From the NCBI GenBank assembly GCA_021805275.1, contig JAJZFQ010000095.1:1-34295 (forward strand): a stretch of DNA of 34,295 bases, given 5' to 3'. Below the pieces are notes generated by a model. It did no database searches. It saw only the letters and a list, made by a program, of their open reading frames with translations, and was not told where the DNA came from. Position 1 is the first letter of the stretch, and every line of letters starts with the position of its first letter. A program made the translations under genes and the position numbers. This DNA is from Pseudomonadota bacterium (lineage in GTDB: Bacteria > Pseudomonadota > Gammaproteobacteria > Steroidobacterales > Steroidobacteraceae). Shown here piece by piece: positions 1 through 7,728 of the stretch.

Positions 1-219
1 CGGCGCCGGTGGTGAGGCCCAGGTCGGCATAACCGACCCGATGGGTCAGGGTCACCCGGTCGACGGGGGCGCCGACGCCGGTGCGTGCGGCCACGGCCTG
101 GGCGACGGTGCTGACCTCGACGGTGACATTCCTCGGTGCAACCTGCGCCAGATGGCCGGTCGCGAGCAGCCCAAGCAGGGTGCTGCGGAGCCCGTGTGCG
201 TGTGGCCGCTGGAGCTGAG
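1..219 (-). other. unassigned open minus-strand frame running off the window edge
   Basis: On the minus strand one frame is open from about 219 to the window edge, roughly 73 codons, with coding-like composition (for example LRSTLLGLLATGHLAQV and VTLTHRVGYADLGLTTG). I do not recognise the family. It lies directly downstream of, and in a different frame from, the P-type ATPase remnant, so it may be part of the same decayed locus or the start of an unrelated gene continuing outside the window. No start codon with a convincing ribosome-binding site was found. Confidence 0.25.
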
Positions 220-475
220 CATGGCCTCAGGGGTGACGACCGTCACTGACTTGTCGACCAGCACCGACTCCCCGGTGAGAGCTGACTCGTCGACCCACAA
301 GTCCTTCGTCTCGATCAGGCGCAGGGCTTCCCTGGGGCAGCACCGTGCTGATCGGTGTCGCCAGCTTCGTCAGTGCAGCCAGGGCCTGCGCGGCGCTGAG
401 TCCGTGCGCTGAGGTGCCAAGCGCGGCAGCGCTCTCAGCAATGGTGCGCCCGTGCCAGGGCGGGGGCTGCGCTGT
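220..475 (-). pseudogene. remnant of a cation-transporting P-type ATPase (frameshifted, internally deleted)
   Basis: Two minus-strand fragments in different frames resemble one protein family. From about 475 to 316 the frame reads PPPWHGRTIAESAAALGTS followed by HGLSAAQALAAL, which looks like the N-terminal cation-ATPase domain (typically PWHxLSxEEVLxxLGTxxxxGLSxxEA). From 330 to 220 another frame reads EALRLIETKDLWVDESALTG then ESVLVDKSV, the actuator-domain segment with the TGES dephosphorylation motif. The roughly 100 or more residues that normally separate them, including the first two membrane helices, are absent, and no start codon or phosphorylation DKTG segment is present. It is therefore a decayed gene fragment, not a functional pump. 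The assignment rests mainly on VDESALTGES. Confidence 0.55.
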
Positions 476-753
476 GGACGCGAGCGATGGCGCGCGAGCA
501 GACAGGGCGCTGTACGGTCAGTCGGGAGTATCGCGGCGGCGGGAATAATCGGTCAGTGCAGTGCGATCTGGGCCCAGCGGGCCATCCTGCGCAAACGGAG
601 CAATGTTAGCCCAGATGGCGCGCTGCTGGGGCATCGCGCATTTTGCTCCTGGCGCTAGGATCGTCGGTAGAGGTACGGATGGACCCCAACGGTGCGTCGG
701 GGCAGTGTGCAGCAGCGAGGCGGTCCGAACCAACGCGACGGTACAGGTGCGCC
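476..753. other. gene-poor stretch with a small inverted repeat
   Basis: No convincing coding sequence was found between the ATPase remnant and the DUF4136 lipoprotein gene; the short open frames here overlap each other on both strands and resemble nothing I know. The 8-nt arms atctgggc (566-573) and gcccagat (609-616) are inverted around a 35-nt centre, but no T-run follows. The promoter for the gene at 754 should lie here but no good consensus is visible. Confidence 0.4.
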
Positions 754-1347
754 ATGCGACAGCTATTCGACATGAATCGAGCGTGGGTCACGCAGTGGCG
801 TCGCCCGGCATTGTTCGTGTTGATGCTGTCTGTGCTCGCGCTCGGCGGCTGCGAGTCGCTGCGCGTCGGCAGCGACTATGATCGGGCGGCGACGTTCGCC
901 AATTACCATGCCTTCAGCTGGCTGCCTCGGCAGAGCTACGGTGTTGCCAATCCGCTGGCGATCGAGCGGGCGCAGTTGGCAGTCCTGAGCGCCCTGGAGC
1001 ACAAGGGATTCCGCTACGTGAGCAACCGGGACGAGGCTGACTTCGTCGTCGATTTCACCATCGGCTCGCATGAGCGTGTTGCGGTGCAGACGTATCCGGC
1101 GCCCTATGCCTGGCCGTGGTACGGATACGGCCGATACTGGTGGGGTTATCCGTACTGGGGTTCACAGGTCTCCGTCTCGCGCTACCGCGAGGGAACTCTG
1201 GCGATTGATGTGTTCGATGCCAAGACGCATCGTCCAGTGTGGCACGGCTGGGCTGAGAAACCGCTTTCCCACGACGACATCGTGCATTCGGCTGACTCGA
1301 TTCGCAAGGCGGTCGACGCCGTGCTGGCGAGGTTCCCGCCCGGTTGA
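754..1347 (+). CDS. DUF4136-family outer-membrane lipoprotein
   Basis: Predicted secreted lipoprotein of the DUF4136 family; the molecular role of the family is unknown. The N-terminus has arginines, a hydrophobic stretch (ALFVLMLSVLALGG) and the lipobox LGGC, with the acylated cysteine at residue 27 if translation starts at the ATG at 772, or residue 33 from the ATG at 754. The mature part begins with the family-typical pattern of a short beta strand, SDYD, then FANYHAFSWLP, and later has a Tyr/Trp/Gly-rich segment (YAWPWYGYGRYWWGYPYWG) before LAIDVFDAKTHRPVWHGWA. The ORF extends further upstream to about 643, but the lipobox rules that out. Neither candidate start has a strong Shine-Dalgarno; 754 is given, 772 is equally possible. 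Confidence 0.75.
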   Translation: MRQLFDMNRAWVTQWRRPALFVLMLSVLALGGCESLRVGSDYDRAATFANYHAFSWLPRQSYGVANPLAIERAQLAVLSALEHKGFRYVSNRDEADFVVDFTIGSHERVAVQTYPAPYAWPWYGYGRYWWGYPYWGSQVSVSRYREGTLAIDVFDAKTHRPVWHGWAEKPLSHDDIVHSADSIRKAVDAVLARFPPG

Positions 1348-1367
1348 GTCGCAGCCGCCTGTGATGA

Positions 1368-1421
1368 ACGCGCGGATCGCGTCGCCCTGCGGTCGTCGCG
1401 GAGGGCCCGCGATCCGCGCGT
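1368..1421. repeat. perfect 14-bp inverted repeat downstream of the lipoprotein gene
   Basis: acgcgcggatcgcg (1368-1381) and cgcgatccgcgcgt (1408-1421) are exact reverse complements separated by 26 nt. The structure begins 20 nt after the DUF4136 stop codon, so it could form a transcript 3'-end hairpin. There is no T-run after it, which makes a simple intrinsic terminator unlikely. Confidence 0.5.
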
Positions 1422-1518
1422 CACGGAACAATCGATTCTCTGCACGCTGCTCTCCTCGGCGCTGGCGCAGATGGATAGGTGGTTCGAGAAGCGCTCCCCC
1501 TAAGACCGGCAGATCTTG

Positions 1519-1550
1519 CATTGCGCCCGAGGGGCTGATCGGGCGCAATG
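1519..1550. repeat. perfect 12-bp hairpin with 8-nt loop
   Basis: cattgcgcccga (1519-1530) and tcgggcgcaatg (1539-1550) pair perfectly around the loop ggggctga. It lies in the 319-nt gap between the lipoprotein gene and the secreted repeat protein. No gene is recognisable in that gap; apart from this hairpin and the one at 1368-1421 I see nothing functional in it. Confidence 0.5.
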
Positions 1551-1666
1551 CCGCGGCACGGCCTGCCCGCGTTGGCGCATTGTACGTAGGGGCATCTGCT
1601 GATTCCGCCTGCGGAGCAGCACAGCGATAGTGCGCCGGTGTGCGGTGGCTATTGCGGGAGAATGCA

Positions 1667-2278
1667 ATGTATCTATCGAAGTCGGCAGTGACGATGACAA
1701 TGCTTGCGACCCTGGCCCTGTCGTCACCCGTCGTGTTTGCGAGCGCCAGGGGCGGTGGTGGCGGTGCCGGAATTCACAGCAGCAGCGGGACGCCCCTGCT
1801 GGATCGTGATCGGCTTACGACCCGAAGCCCCGATCGACTCCATGATCGGCTGCAGGACCGTCTGTACGACCGCGATCTGAAGCTTGAACGTGATAGGGAT
1901 CGGATTTACGGCGGCAATCTCATGACTCCGGTGGAGCGAACACGCTACGAGGAGCAGTTGCGCACGCTGCCGACGGAACAAGAGCGCGTTCAGTTGCGCA
2001 TGGAGCATCAGCACCAGATGCAGCAGCGCGCGCAGCAGCGCCACGCGCGGCTGGGCCCGGGACTGAGCGAGTCGCAGGTGCGCGCGCAGGAGCACGCCCG
2101 CCAGCAGGAGCGCGCACAGATTTCCGGCTACTCGATGATGACGCCGAAGGAGGTCGCGCGCTATCAGGCGCAGATGGGCGCGGCCAAGACGGAGCAGGAG
2201 CGCGAGCACATCCGTGCCGAGCACCGACGGCAGATGGAGGAGCGCGCCCGCGAGCACGGTGTTGCACCGCCGCAGTAA
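1667..2278 (+). CDS. secreted protein with two copies of an MTP-x-E-x-x-RY charged repeat; function unknown
   Basis: The start at 1667 is chosen because GGGAG lies 6 nt upstream; an in-frame GTG at 1640 has no such site. Residues 1 to about 26 (MYLSKSAVTMTMLATLALSS then PVVFASA) form a Sec signal peptide. A Gly-rich and Arg/Asp-rich linker follows, containing repeated DRL/DRD units. The rest is two tandem copies of one unit: GGNLMTPVERTRYEEQL, a TEQER segment, then RMEHQHQMQQRA; and SGYSMMTPKEVARYQAQM, TEQER, then RAEHRRQMEERA. Each copy should form a charged helical hairpin. I do not recognise a named family; a periplasmic stress or metal-binding role is possible, but nothing in the sequence proves it. 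About 203 residues; stop TAA. Confidence 0.7.
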   Translation: MYLSKSAVTMTMLATLALSSPVVFASARGGGGGAGIHSSSGTPLLDRDRLTTRSPDRLHDRLQDRLYDRDLKLERDRDRIYGGNLMTPVERTRYEEQLRTLPTEQERVQLRMEHQHQMQQRAQQRHARLGPGLSESQVRAQEHARQQERAQISGYSMMTPKEVARYQAQMGAAKTEQEREHIRAEHRRQMEERAREHGVAPPQ

Positions 2279-2294
2279 GGGGTCGGACGCAAAG

Positions 2295-2318
2295 CGTGCG
2301 GGCGGCAATGCCCGCACG
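2295..2318 (+). terminator. possible weak intrinsic terminator
   Basis: cgtgcgggc (2295-2303) pairs perfectly with gcccgcacg (2310-2318) around the loop ggcaat, 16 nt after the stop of the secreted repeat protein. The following gtcttggtcttg is only moderately T-rich, so termination may be weak. Confidence 0.4.
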
Positions 2319-2383
2319 GTCTTGGTCTTGCGCTTGGCTGATGCGGCCCTGGGGCGTGTCAGCACTCAACGAGGTGAGATGAC

Positions 2384-4003
2384 GTGAACGCAGCGCGCAT
2401 TTTGCGCAAAACGGCAAGCCCCGATGCGCGCAGATCACTGCCGGAGGCGCTCGCGGGGCTCCTTGCCCCGTCGGCGTATCCGCATCCGGCCGATCCGATC
2501 TCGCTCATCGAGACGCCGATTTCCTGGGTGCTTCTCGCCGGGGAGTTTGCCTACAAGATCAAGCGTCCGGTGCGCTACCCGTTCGTCGATCAGCGCGATG
2601 CCGTGCGGCGCCGGCATCTCTGCGATGACGAATTGCGCCTGAACCAGCGCTTCGCGCCGCAGCTGTATCTGCAGGTGTGCCGCATCGTGGCCGAGCAGGC
2701 TCGGGTGCGTGTCTGCCTCGGCCCGCCCGGCAAGGACACGGTGGTGGAATATGCGGTGCGGATGCGACGCTTTGAGGCGGATGCGCAGCTCGATCGGCAA
2801 CTCGCTCTCGGGCGGATCGGTGCGGAGGCGCTCGATGCATTCGGTCGAGCGCTCGCCGACATTCACACCACGCTTGCAACGATCTCGGCGGATTCATCGT
2901 TGGGGCGTCCCGAGAGCATCCGCGAGCTGCTCGTTGCCAATCTGGCGGAGTGCGCCGCGGCAGCTGAGTTGTTCAACGGCCGCTCGGCCGTCGAGGCGCT
3001 GCGCGCGCCTCTGGAGCAGCATCTTGATGAAGCCGGACCGTGGATGGCGAGTCGCCGCGCGAGCGGCTGCGTGCGCGAGTGTCACGGCGATCTGCACAGC
3101 CGCAACATCGTCGTGCAGGCGGGCCGACTGGTCCCGTTCGACTGCGTGGAGTATGAGCCGGCCTTTCGCTGGATTGACGTGGCGGACGAGATTGCGTTTC
3201 TCTCGAGTGATCTGACCGCGCACGGCTATCCCGCCCATGCGCATGCGTTTCTCGCCGGCTATCTGGAACGAAGCGGCGATTACCATGCCTGCCGTCTCAT
3301 CCGTTTGTACGAGGCACACCGCTCACTGGTGCGTGCAAAAGTCGCCGCGCTGTCGGCGGCGCAGCACAGCCCCGGTACCGAGCGAGCGGCACTGGGAGCG
3401 GAGCACCAGCGGCTGGTGGCTCACGCAGCGACGGCGCTCGGGAAGCGCCAGCCACGCCTGGTGGTGATGAACGGGCTGTCGGGCGCCGGCAAGACCTGGC
3501 TGGCCCGGCAGATCGCACCGGCGCTTGGAGCGGTGCACCTGCGCTCGGACATCGAACGCAAGCGACGTGCGGGATTGACGGATTTCGAGCACTCCGGGTC
3601 CGGGCTCGCCGCGGGACTCTATGCCGCCGAGATCAGTGAACGGGTATACGAGGACCTCGCGCGCGAGGCGTACGACGCTTTGGTGGGCGGCTACACGGTG
3701 ATCGTCGATGCGACGCTGCTGCGGCGCGAGGATCGGCGCCGCTTTGCCGAGCTCGGCGCGCGGGTGAGGGCCCCCGTCTACCTGGTCACGTGCCGCGCAC
3801 CGGTGTCGGTGCTGCGGGAACGGCTGCGGGCGCGGGCCGCCGCGGCGCAGGATCCTTCCGAGGCGGACGAATCGGTGCTGGACTGGCAGCGCCAGCGGCT
3901 CGAGCCGTTGGCGGCGGGCGAGCCGTTCACGCGCCTCGCGGTCGAGTCGAGCGACCCGCTGGCGGTGCAGACGGTGCTTGCGCGCCTCACCGCGCCGGCC
4001 TGA
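2384..4003 (+). CDS. two-domain protein: aminoglycoside-phosphotransferase-like kinase fused to a P-loop ATPase
   Basis: A 539-residue fusion. The N-terminal half (about 20-340) resembles the APH/choline-kinase fold, with the catalytic-loop motif HGDLHSRN at 234-241 and the FDCVEYEP segment that usually carries the Mg-binding aspartate. The C-terminal part (about 355-535) is a small zeta-toxin/gluconate-kinase-like P-loop domain with Walker A GLSGAGKT at 364-371, followed by HLRSDIERKR, a pattern of small-molecule or nucleotide kinases. Proteins of this architecture are common and usually annotated only as AAA-family ATPase; the substrate is unknown. Start is GTG at 2384, supported by GAGGTGAG about 8 nt upstream. 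The gene ends 3 bp before the convergent LysR gene. Confidence 0.75.
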   Translation: MNAARILRKTASPDARRSLPEALAGLLAPSAYPHPADPISLIETPISWVLLAGEFAYKIKRPVRYPFVDQRDAVRRRHLCDDELRLNQRFAPQLYLQVCRIVAEQARVRVCLGPPGKDTVVEYAVRMRRFEADAQLDRQLALGRIGAEALDAFGRALADIHTTLATISADSSLGRPESIRELLVANLAECAAAAELFNGRSAVEALRAPLEQHLDEAGPWMASRRASGCVRECHGDLHSRNIVVQAGRLVPFDCVEYEPAFRWIDVADEIAFLSSDLTAHGYPAHAHAFLAGYLERSGDYHACRLIRLYEAHRSLVRAKVAALSAAQHSPGTERAALGAEHQRLVAHAATALGKRQPRLVVMNGLSGAGKTWLARQIAPALGAVHLRSDIERKRRAGLTDFEHSGSGLAAGLYAAEISERVYEDLAREAYDALVGGYTVIVDATLLRREDRRRFAELGARVRAPVYLVTCRAPVSVLRERLRARAAAAQDPSEADESVLDWQRQRLEPLAAGEPFTRLAVESSDPLAVQTVLARLTAPA

Positions 4004-4006
4004 GGC

Positions 4007-4903
4007 TCAGGGGCGGGGGGGCGCTTCGGGTCGCTGCAGCAGGCGCAGGAATGCCTCGGCCGCCGGTTCCACCGGGGCGTTCTCCCGCTGGACCATCATC
4101 AGTGGCCGGGTGATGCTCAGCTGCGGCAGTGGCAGCTCACGCAGCAACCCGGCGCGCAGTTCGCTGTGCATGCAGATGCGCGGTAGCCAGGCGATGCCCC
4201 CGCCGTGCACGGCGGCGCGCTTCAGCGCCTCGGTATTGCCGAATTCCATGGTTTCCCCCGGCAGAATGTGCTCGCGCTGCAGCGCCGCAGCGATCAGTTC
4301 GCGCGTGCCCGAGCCGGGCTCGCGCATCAGCACCGGCTCGCCGGTCAGATCGGCCGCCCGCGGCGTGCGGTGTTGGAACAGGGCATGATCGGGCGCGGCG
4401 ACCGGGACGATCTCATCGTGCTGGAACACCGTGCTACGCAGGCCCCGCAGGTGCAGGGGTCCCTCGATGAACCCAACCATGAAGCGCATGTCGTCGACGC
4501 CCTGGGAGACCTGCTCGGTGTTGCCGACGAACAGCGAGATCTGCACGCGGGGCCGCTGGCGGCGATAGACAGCCAACACCGCCGGCAGCACGTACGTGCC
4601 GATCGTGTTGCTGGCTCCAAGCGTGAGACGGCCCCGCAGTGCCCCGGCGATCTCACGCATGGCCGACTCGGCGGTGCGTTCGAGCTCGAACAGCCGCACC
4701 GCGTAGCGGTTCAACTCCTCCCCGGCCTGCGTCAGGCGCATGCCCTTGGCGTGACGCTCGAACAACGTCACGCCAAGGCGGCTCTCGAATGCCTTCAGTT
4801 CACGTGAGAGCGCCGGTTGCGAGACGTGCAGCTTGCGCGCCGAGGCGGTCAGGCTGCCGGTGGCGGCGACCGTGGCGAAGATCGCGAGGTGGTGAAGATT
4901 CAT
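4007..4903 (-). CDS. LysR-family transcriptional regulator
   Basis: A 298-residue LysR-type regulator. The first 60 residues form the winged helix-turn-helix (MNLHHLAIFATVAATGSL, then HVSQPALSRELKAFE and LGVTLFERHAKGM), and the remainder is the two-lobed effector-binding domain, including the GTYVLP and FVGNTEQVSQGV region. It resembles the CysL/YeiE branch of the family, but the effector cannot be read from sequence. Start at 4903 fits the family N-terminus; an upstream in-frame ATG at 4927 would add eight non-conserved residues. The gene is the last of three on the minus strand after azoR and pirin, 92 nt downstream of pirin, so it may be co-transcribed with them and control them or a distant target. 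Confidence 0.9.
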   Translation of the reverse strand: MNLHHLAIFATVAATGSLTASARKLHVSQPALSRELKAFESRLGVTLFERHAKGMRLTQAGEELNRYAVRLFELERTAESAMREIAGALRGRLTLGASNTIGTYVLPAVLAVYRRQRPRVQISLFVGNTEQVSQGVDDMRFMVGFIEGPLHLRGLRSTVFQHDEIVPVAAPDHALFQHRTPRAADLTGEPVLMREPGSGTRELIAAALQREHILPGETMEFGNTEALKRAAVHGGGIAWLPRICMHSELRAGLLRELPLPQLSITRPLMMVQRENAPVEPAAEAFLRLLQRPEAPPRP

Positions 4904-4995
4904 GGCCGGGCAGTATAGAGTCATCACCCGGCGGGGGCGTGCCGCCCGAGGTCCCGAGGCGGACCGGGCGATGGCACACCCGGCCCGCAGCGGCC

Positions 4996-5862
4996 CTAGA
5001 ACCGCCCGTTCTGGAAGTCCTCGAAGGCCTGCATCAGCTCCTCGCGGGTGTTCATGACGAACGGACCGTACTTGGCAACCGGTTCACCGAGCGGTCGGCC
5101 CGCCACCAGGACCACCCGAGCCGCCTCACCGCGCTCTCCCGCCGGCGCGCGTCCCTCGAGCCGGACCGTCTCGCCCGGGCCGAGCACCGCCAGTTCATGG
5201 GCGGTGACGGTCGCCGCCGATGCACCCTCGCCGATGCGCACCGCGCCCTCGTAGACGTAGGCGAAAGCGGCGTGGCCCGCCGGCAGGCCGTGGGTGAATT
5301 CGATGCCGGGCGCGAGCTCGACGTCGAGGTAGGTCGGGTCCGTCGCCGGCTGCACGATCGGGCCGGTGACGTCGCCGATCTGGCCCGCGATGAGCTTCAC
5401 GCGCGCGGCACCGGAGTCGACCTGCGGGATCTTCTCTGGTCCGAATTCCTGGTAGCGTGGCGCGGTCATCTTGTCGCGCGAGGGTAGGTTGATCCACAGC
5501 TGAAAGCCCCGCATGCGACCCTCCTGCTGCTCGGGCATCTCGGAGTGCACGATACCGCGCCCGGCGGTCATCCATTGCACGCTGCCCGGCACGAGCACGC
5601 CCTCGTGACCGTGGTTATCGCGGTGGCGCATGCGTCCATCGAGCATGTAGGTCACCGTCTCGAAGCCGCGGTGCGGATGATCGGGGAAGCCGGCGATGTA
5701 GTCGCCCGGATTGTCGGTGCCGAACTCATCGAGCATCAGGAACGGGTCGAGGTCGGCGAGCTGCGGCTGGCCGATGACGCGAGTCAGCTTGACACCGGCG
5801 CCGTCGGAGGTCGGCATGCCGCGGACCAGCCGGGCAACGCCGCGAGTCGAGGGGGTGTTCAT
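4996..5862 (-). CDS. pirin-family bicupin protein (possible quercetin 2,3-dioxygenase)
   Basis: A 288-residue pirin. The N-terminal cupin has the metal ligands of the family at the expected spacing: His62 and His64 in FPDHPHRGFETVTYM and His106/Glu108 in GRGIVHSEMP. The C-terminal cupin domain (about 170-285) closes with KYGPFVMNTREEL. Bacterial pirins are iron proteins, and some open the flavonol ring of quercetin; others act as redox-linked regulators, so the substrate is unproven. The start at 5862 is preceded by GGAGAG; the frame extends upstream but without conserved residues. It lies 40 nt downstream of azoR on the same strand, which supports a joint role in handling quinones or flavonoids. 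Confidence 0.92.
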   Translation of the reverse strand: MNTPSTRGVARLVRGMPTSDGAGVKLTRVIGQPQLADLDPFLMLDEFGTDNPGDYIAGFPDHPHRGFETVTYMLDGRMRHRDNHGHEGVLVPGSVQWMTAGRGIVHSEMPEQQEGRMRGFQLWINLPSRDKMTAPRYQEFGPEKIPQVDSGAARVKLIAGQIGDVTGPIVQPATDPTYLDVELAPGIEFTHGLPAGHAAFAYVYEGAVRIGEGASAATVTAHELAVLGPGETVRLEGRAPAGERGEAARVVLVAGRPLGEPVAKYGPFVMNTREELMQAFEDFQNGRF

Positions 5863-5902
5863 GGTTCTCTCCACGGTGAAGGGGATGATGGGCCGGCGGG
5901 GA

Positions 5903-6511
5903 TCAGGCCGCCAGACGCCCCGCCTCGGCACTGGCCGCTGCGAGCGCCGCCTGACGCTGTGCGGGGCCGATGTTAACGCCCTCGGCGCGCACGAAGGTGA
6001 CGTCGGTTATTCCGAGGAAGCTGAACACGGCGCTCAGGTAACTCTCCTGGTGTTCGAGCGCGGCGGCCGGCGAGTGCGGCGCGTACACGCCGCCGCGCGA
6101 AGAGGCGATGATCACCTTCTTGCCGCCGGCGAGGCCCTGCGACCCGCTCGCGGTGTAGCGGAAGGTCTTGCCCGCCACGCACACGCGGTCGATCCACGCC
6201 TTCAGCTGCGAGGAGATCGAGAAGTTGTACATGGGCGCGCCGACGACGATGATGTCGGCGGCCAGGAAGTCCTCGAGCGACTTGCGGCCACGCTCAAGAT
6301 CACGCTCTACTGCCGCTGATGCAGCAGACGCGCCCTGAGCGAGCGCCAGGTGTGCGCCCGAGAGGTGATCGAGCGGCTCGGTGCCGAGGTCTGTGTAGCG
6401 CACCTCGATGGCCGGCTGCAGGGCGCGAATTCGCTCCACGATGATCGTGGTCAATTGCCGGCTGATCGAGTTGTGGCCGAGAATGCTGGTATCGATGTGC
6501 AGGAGCTTCAT
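5903..6511 (-). CDS. azoR: FMN-dependent NADH-azoreductase (quinone reductase)
   Basis: A 202-residue flavodoxin-fold enzyme of the AzoR/acyl-carrier-protein-phosphodiesterase family, which reduces quinones and azo compounds by two-electron transfer from NAD(P)H through bound FMN. Visible signatures: N-terminal phosphate-binding segment LHIDTSILGHNSISRQL, the flavin-binding APMYNFSISSQLKAWIDRV, and the SRGGVYAP loop contacting the isoalloxazine ring. Length equals that of E. coli AzoR. The ATG at 6511 is preceded by AGAGG. It is transcribed divergently from an HxlR regulator gene 81 nt away, a layout that suggests control by that regulator, and is followed by the pirin gene. Confidence 0.93.
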   Translation of the reverse strand: MKLLHIDTSILGHNSISRQLTTIIVERIRALQPAIEVRYTDLGTEPLDHLSGAHLALAQGASAASAAVERDLERGRKSLEDFLAADIIVVGAPMYNFSISSQLKAWIDRVCVAGKTFRYTASGSQGLAGGKKVIIASSRGGVYAPHSPAAALEHQESYLSAVFSFLGITDVTFVRAEGVNIGPAQRQAALAAASAEAGRLAA

Positions 6512-6592
6512 GGCTGGCCTCTGAATGGTATAAAATAGGTACCAAGGCTAAGTATGTAAGTCCTTGCGGCAGGAACACAAGAAGGCACAGTC
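6512..6592. promoter_or_regulatory. divergent azoR / HxlR-regulator promoter region
   Basis: This 81-nt gap is notably AT-rich for the window (tggtataaaataggtacc at about 6526-6543, then ctaagtatgtaagt). Reading toward azoR, TTACAT and TATTTT are spaced 16 nt and could be -35 and -10. GTAC/GTAT half-sites in the same stretch could bind the HxlR-family protein. The exact operator cannot be fixed by eye. Confidence 0.45.
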
Positions 6593-7087
6593 ATGCGACA
6601 GAGTGAAACCGGGGTAACCCACGGCGCATCACCATCCGCGGGTGGAGCGTTTCCGCAGAGTGCCGAGTGCCCCAAGATCAGCCAGGTGCTCGCGCGCGTC
6701 GGTGAGAAGTGGAGCGTGCTGATCATCATCATGCTGGCAGACCGGCCGCGCCGCTTCTCGGATCTGAAGCGAGCCATCGGCGGTATTTCCCAGCGCATGC
6801 TCACGTTGTGCCTGCGCGGACTGGAGCGCGACGGGTTGGTCAAGCGCACCGTCTTCCCCGTGGTGCCACCTCGCGTGGAGTACGAGCTGACCGCGCTCGG
6901 TCAGTCGCTGCGCGAGCCGGTGACGCAGCTGGCCAATTGGGCCAAGTCGCATCTGAGCGAACTCGACGCGGCGCGCGCGGAGTTCGACCGGCGCGAGGCG
7001 CTCGCGCGTCCGGCCAGTGACTCACCCGAGTGGCCGGCGCAGGGCCGCCTCGGCGCCGCGCAGGGCGCCGGAGCACAGCGCCGCTAG
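6593..7087 (+). CDS. HxlR-family transcriptional regulator with an N-terminal cysteine
   Basis: A 164-residue winged-helix regulator of the HxlR (MarR-like) family: CPKISQVLARVGEKWSVLII, RRFSDLKRAIGGISQRML, LERDGLVKRTVFP and VEYELTALGQSL are all family-typical. Cys26 sits just before helix 1, where quinone- and diamide-sensing family members such as YodB of B. subtilis carry their reactive cysteine; YodB represses an azoreductase gene. Here the gene is divergent from azoR, so redox control of azoR-pirin is a reasonable inference. There is a long non-conserved N-terminus before Cys26 and a low-complexity C-terminal tail. The stop codon overlaps that of the convergent hisIE gene by a few bases. 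Confidence 0.88.
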   Translation: MRQSETGVTHGASPSAGGAFPQSAECPKISQVLARVGEKWSVLIIIMLADRPRRFSDLKRAIGGISQRMLTLCLRGLERDGLVKRTVFPVVPPRVEYELTALGQSLREPVTQLANWAKSHLSELDAARAEFDRREALARPASDSPEWPAQGRLGAAQGAGAQRR

Positions 7088-7728
7088 GATCCGCTGGCGT
7101 GCCGGGCGCGCAGCTCCTCGGCGACGCGACCGAGCGACAGTCCGCGGCTCTTCAGCAGCAACAGCAGGTGGTAGAGCAGGTCGGCGCACTCCCCGAGGAG
7201 CTTCTCCTCGCTCTGGCTGACCGCCGCGAGCGCCACCTCCACGCCTTCCTCTGCGACCTTCTGGGCCATCCGGTTGACGCCCTGGGCATGCAGTCGCGCG
7301 GTGTAGCTGCCCTCGGGGCGCGCAGCGATGCGCTCGGCAATCACCGCCTCGAGCTCGCTGAGAAAGGCGAGCGGCGCTGTCCCCTCGCCGAAGCAGCTGT
7401 CGGTGCCGAGGTGACAGACCGGTCCGAGCGGGCGGGCCGTAATGAGCAGTGCATCGCGGTCGCAGTCGGTGCGTGCGGCGATGAGTTCAAGGCTGTGGCC
7501 TGAGGTTTCGCCCTTTTCCCACAAGCACGCGCGGCTGCGGCTGAAGAACACCACGCGCCCGCGCCGGAAGGTCTCCTCGAGCGCCGCGCGGTTCATGTAA
7601 CCGAGCATGCGTACGCCGCCGGCCGGATCGGTGATGATCGCCGGCAGCAGCCCGCCCTGCTTCTCGAAGTCGAGCTGGGCGATATCCGCCGCACTGAGCG
7701 GCATGCCGGGTGAAGGGGTCGGGCTCAC
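7084..7728 (-). CDS. hisI: bifunctional phosphoribosyl-AMP cyclohydrolase / phosphoribosyl-ATP pyrophosphatase
   Basis: HisIE fusion of 214 residues, covering histidine steps 2 and 3. The cyclohydrolase domain (about 10-125) has [20 protein letters not shown] and the zinc-site CHLGTDSCF; the pyrophosphatase domain (about 130-205) has [20 protein letters not shown], the Glu-rich metal-binding helix. Start is GTG at 7728, overlapping the hisF stop as GTGA; an in-frame ATG at 7704 is an alternative. It is the last gene of the his operon, ending tail to tail with the HxlR gene. Confidence 0.95.
   Translation of the reverse strand: MSPTPSPGMPLSAADIAQLDFEKQGGLLPAIITDPAGGVRMLGYMNRAALEETFRRGRVVFFSRSRACLWEKGETSGHSLELIAARTDCDRDALLITARPLGPVCHLGTDSCFGEGTAPLAFLSELEAVIAERIAARPEGSYTARLHAQGVNRMAQKVAEEGVEVALAAVSQSEEKLLGECADLLYHLLLLLKSRGLSLGRVAEELRARHASGS

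Noticed and set aside
1070..1630. A 186-codon plus-strand frame overlapping the DUF4136 gene
   Set aside because: It overlaps the lipoprotein gene in another frame and is Arg/Pro-rich without a family; two strong hairpins lie within its 3' part.
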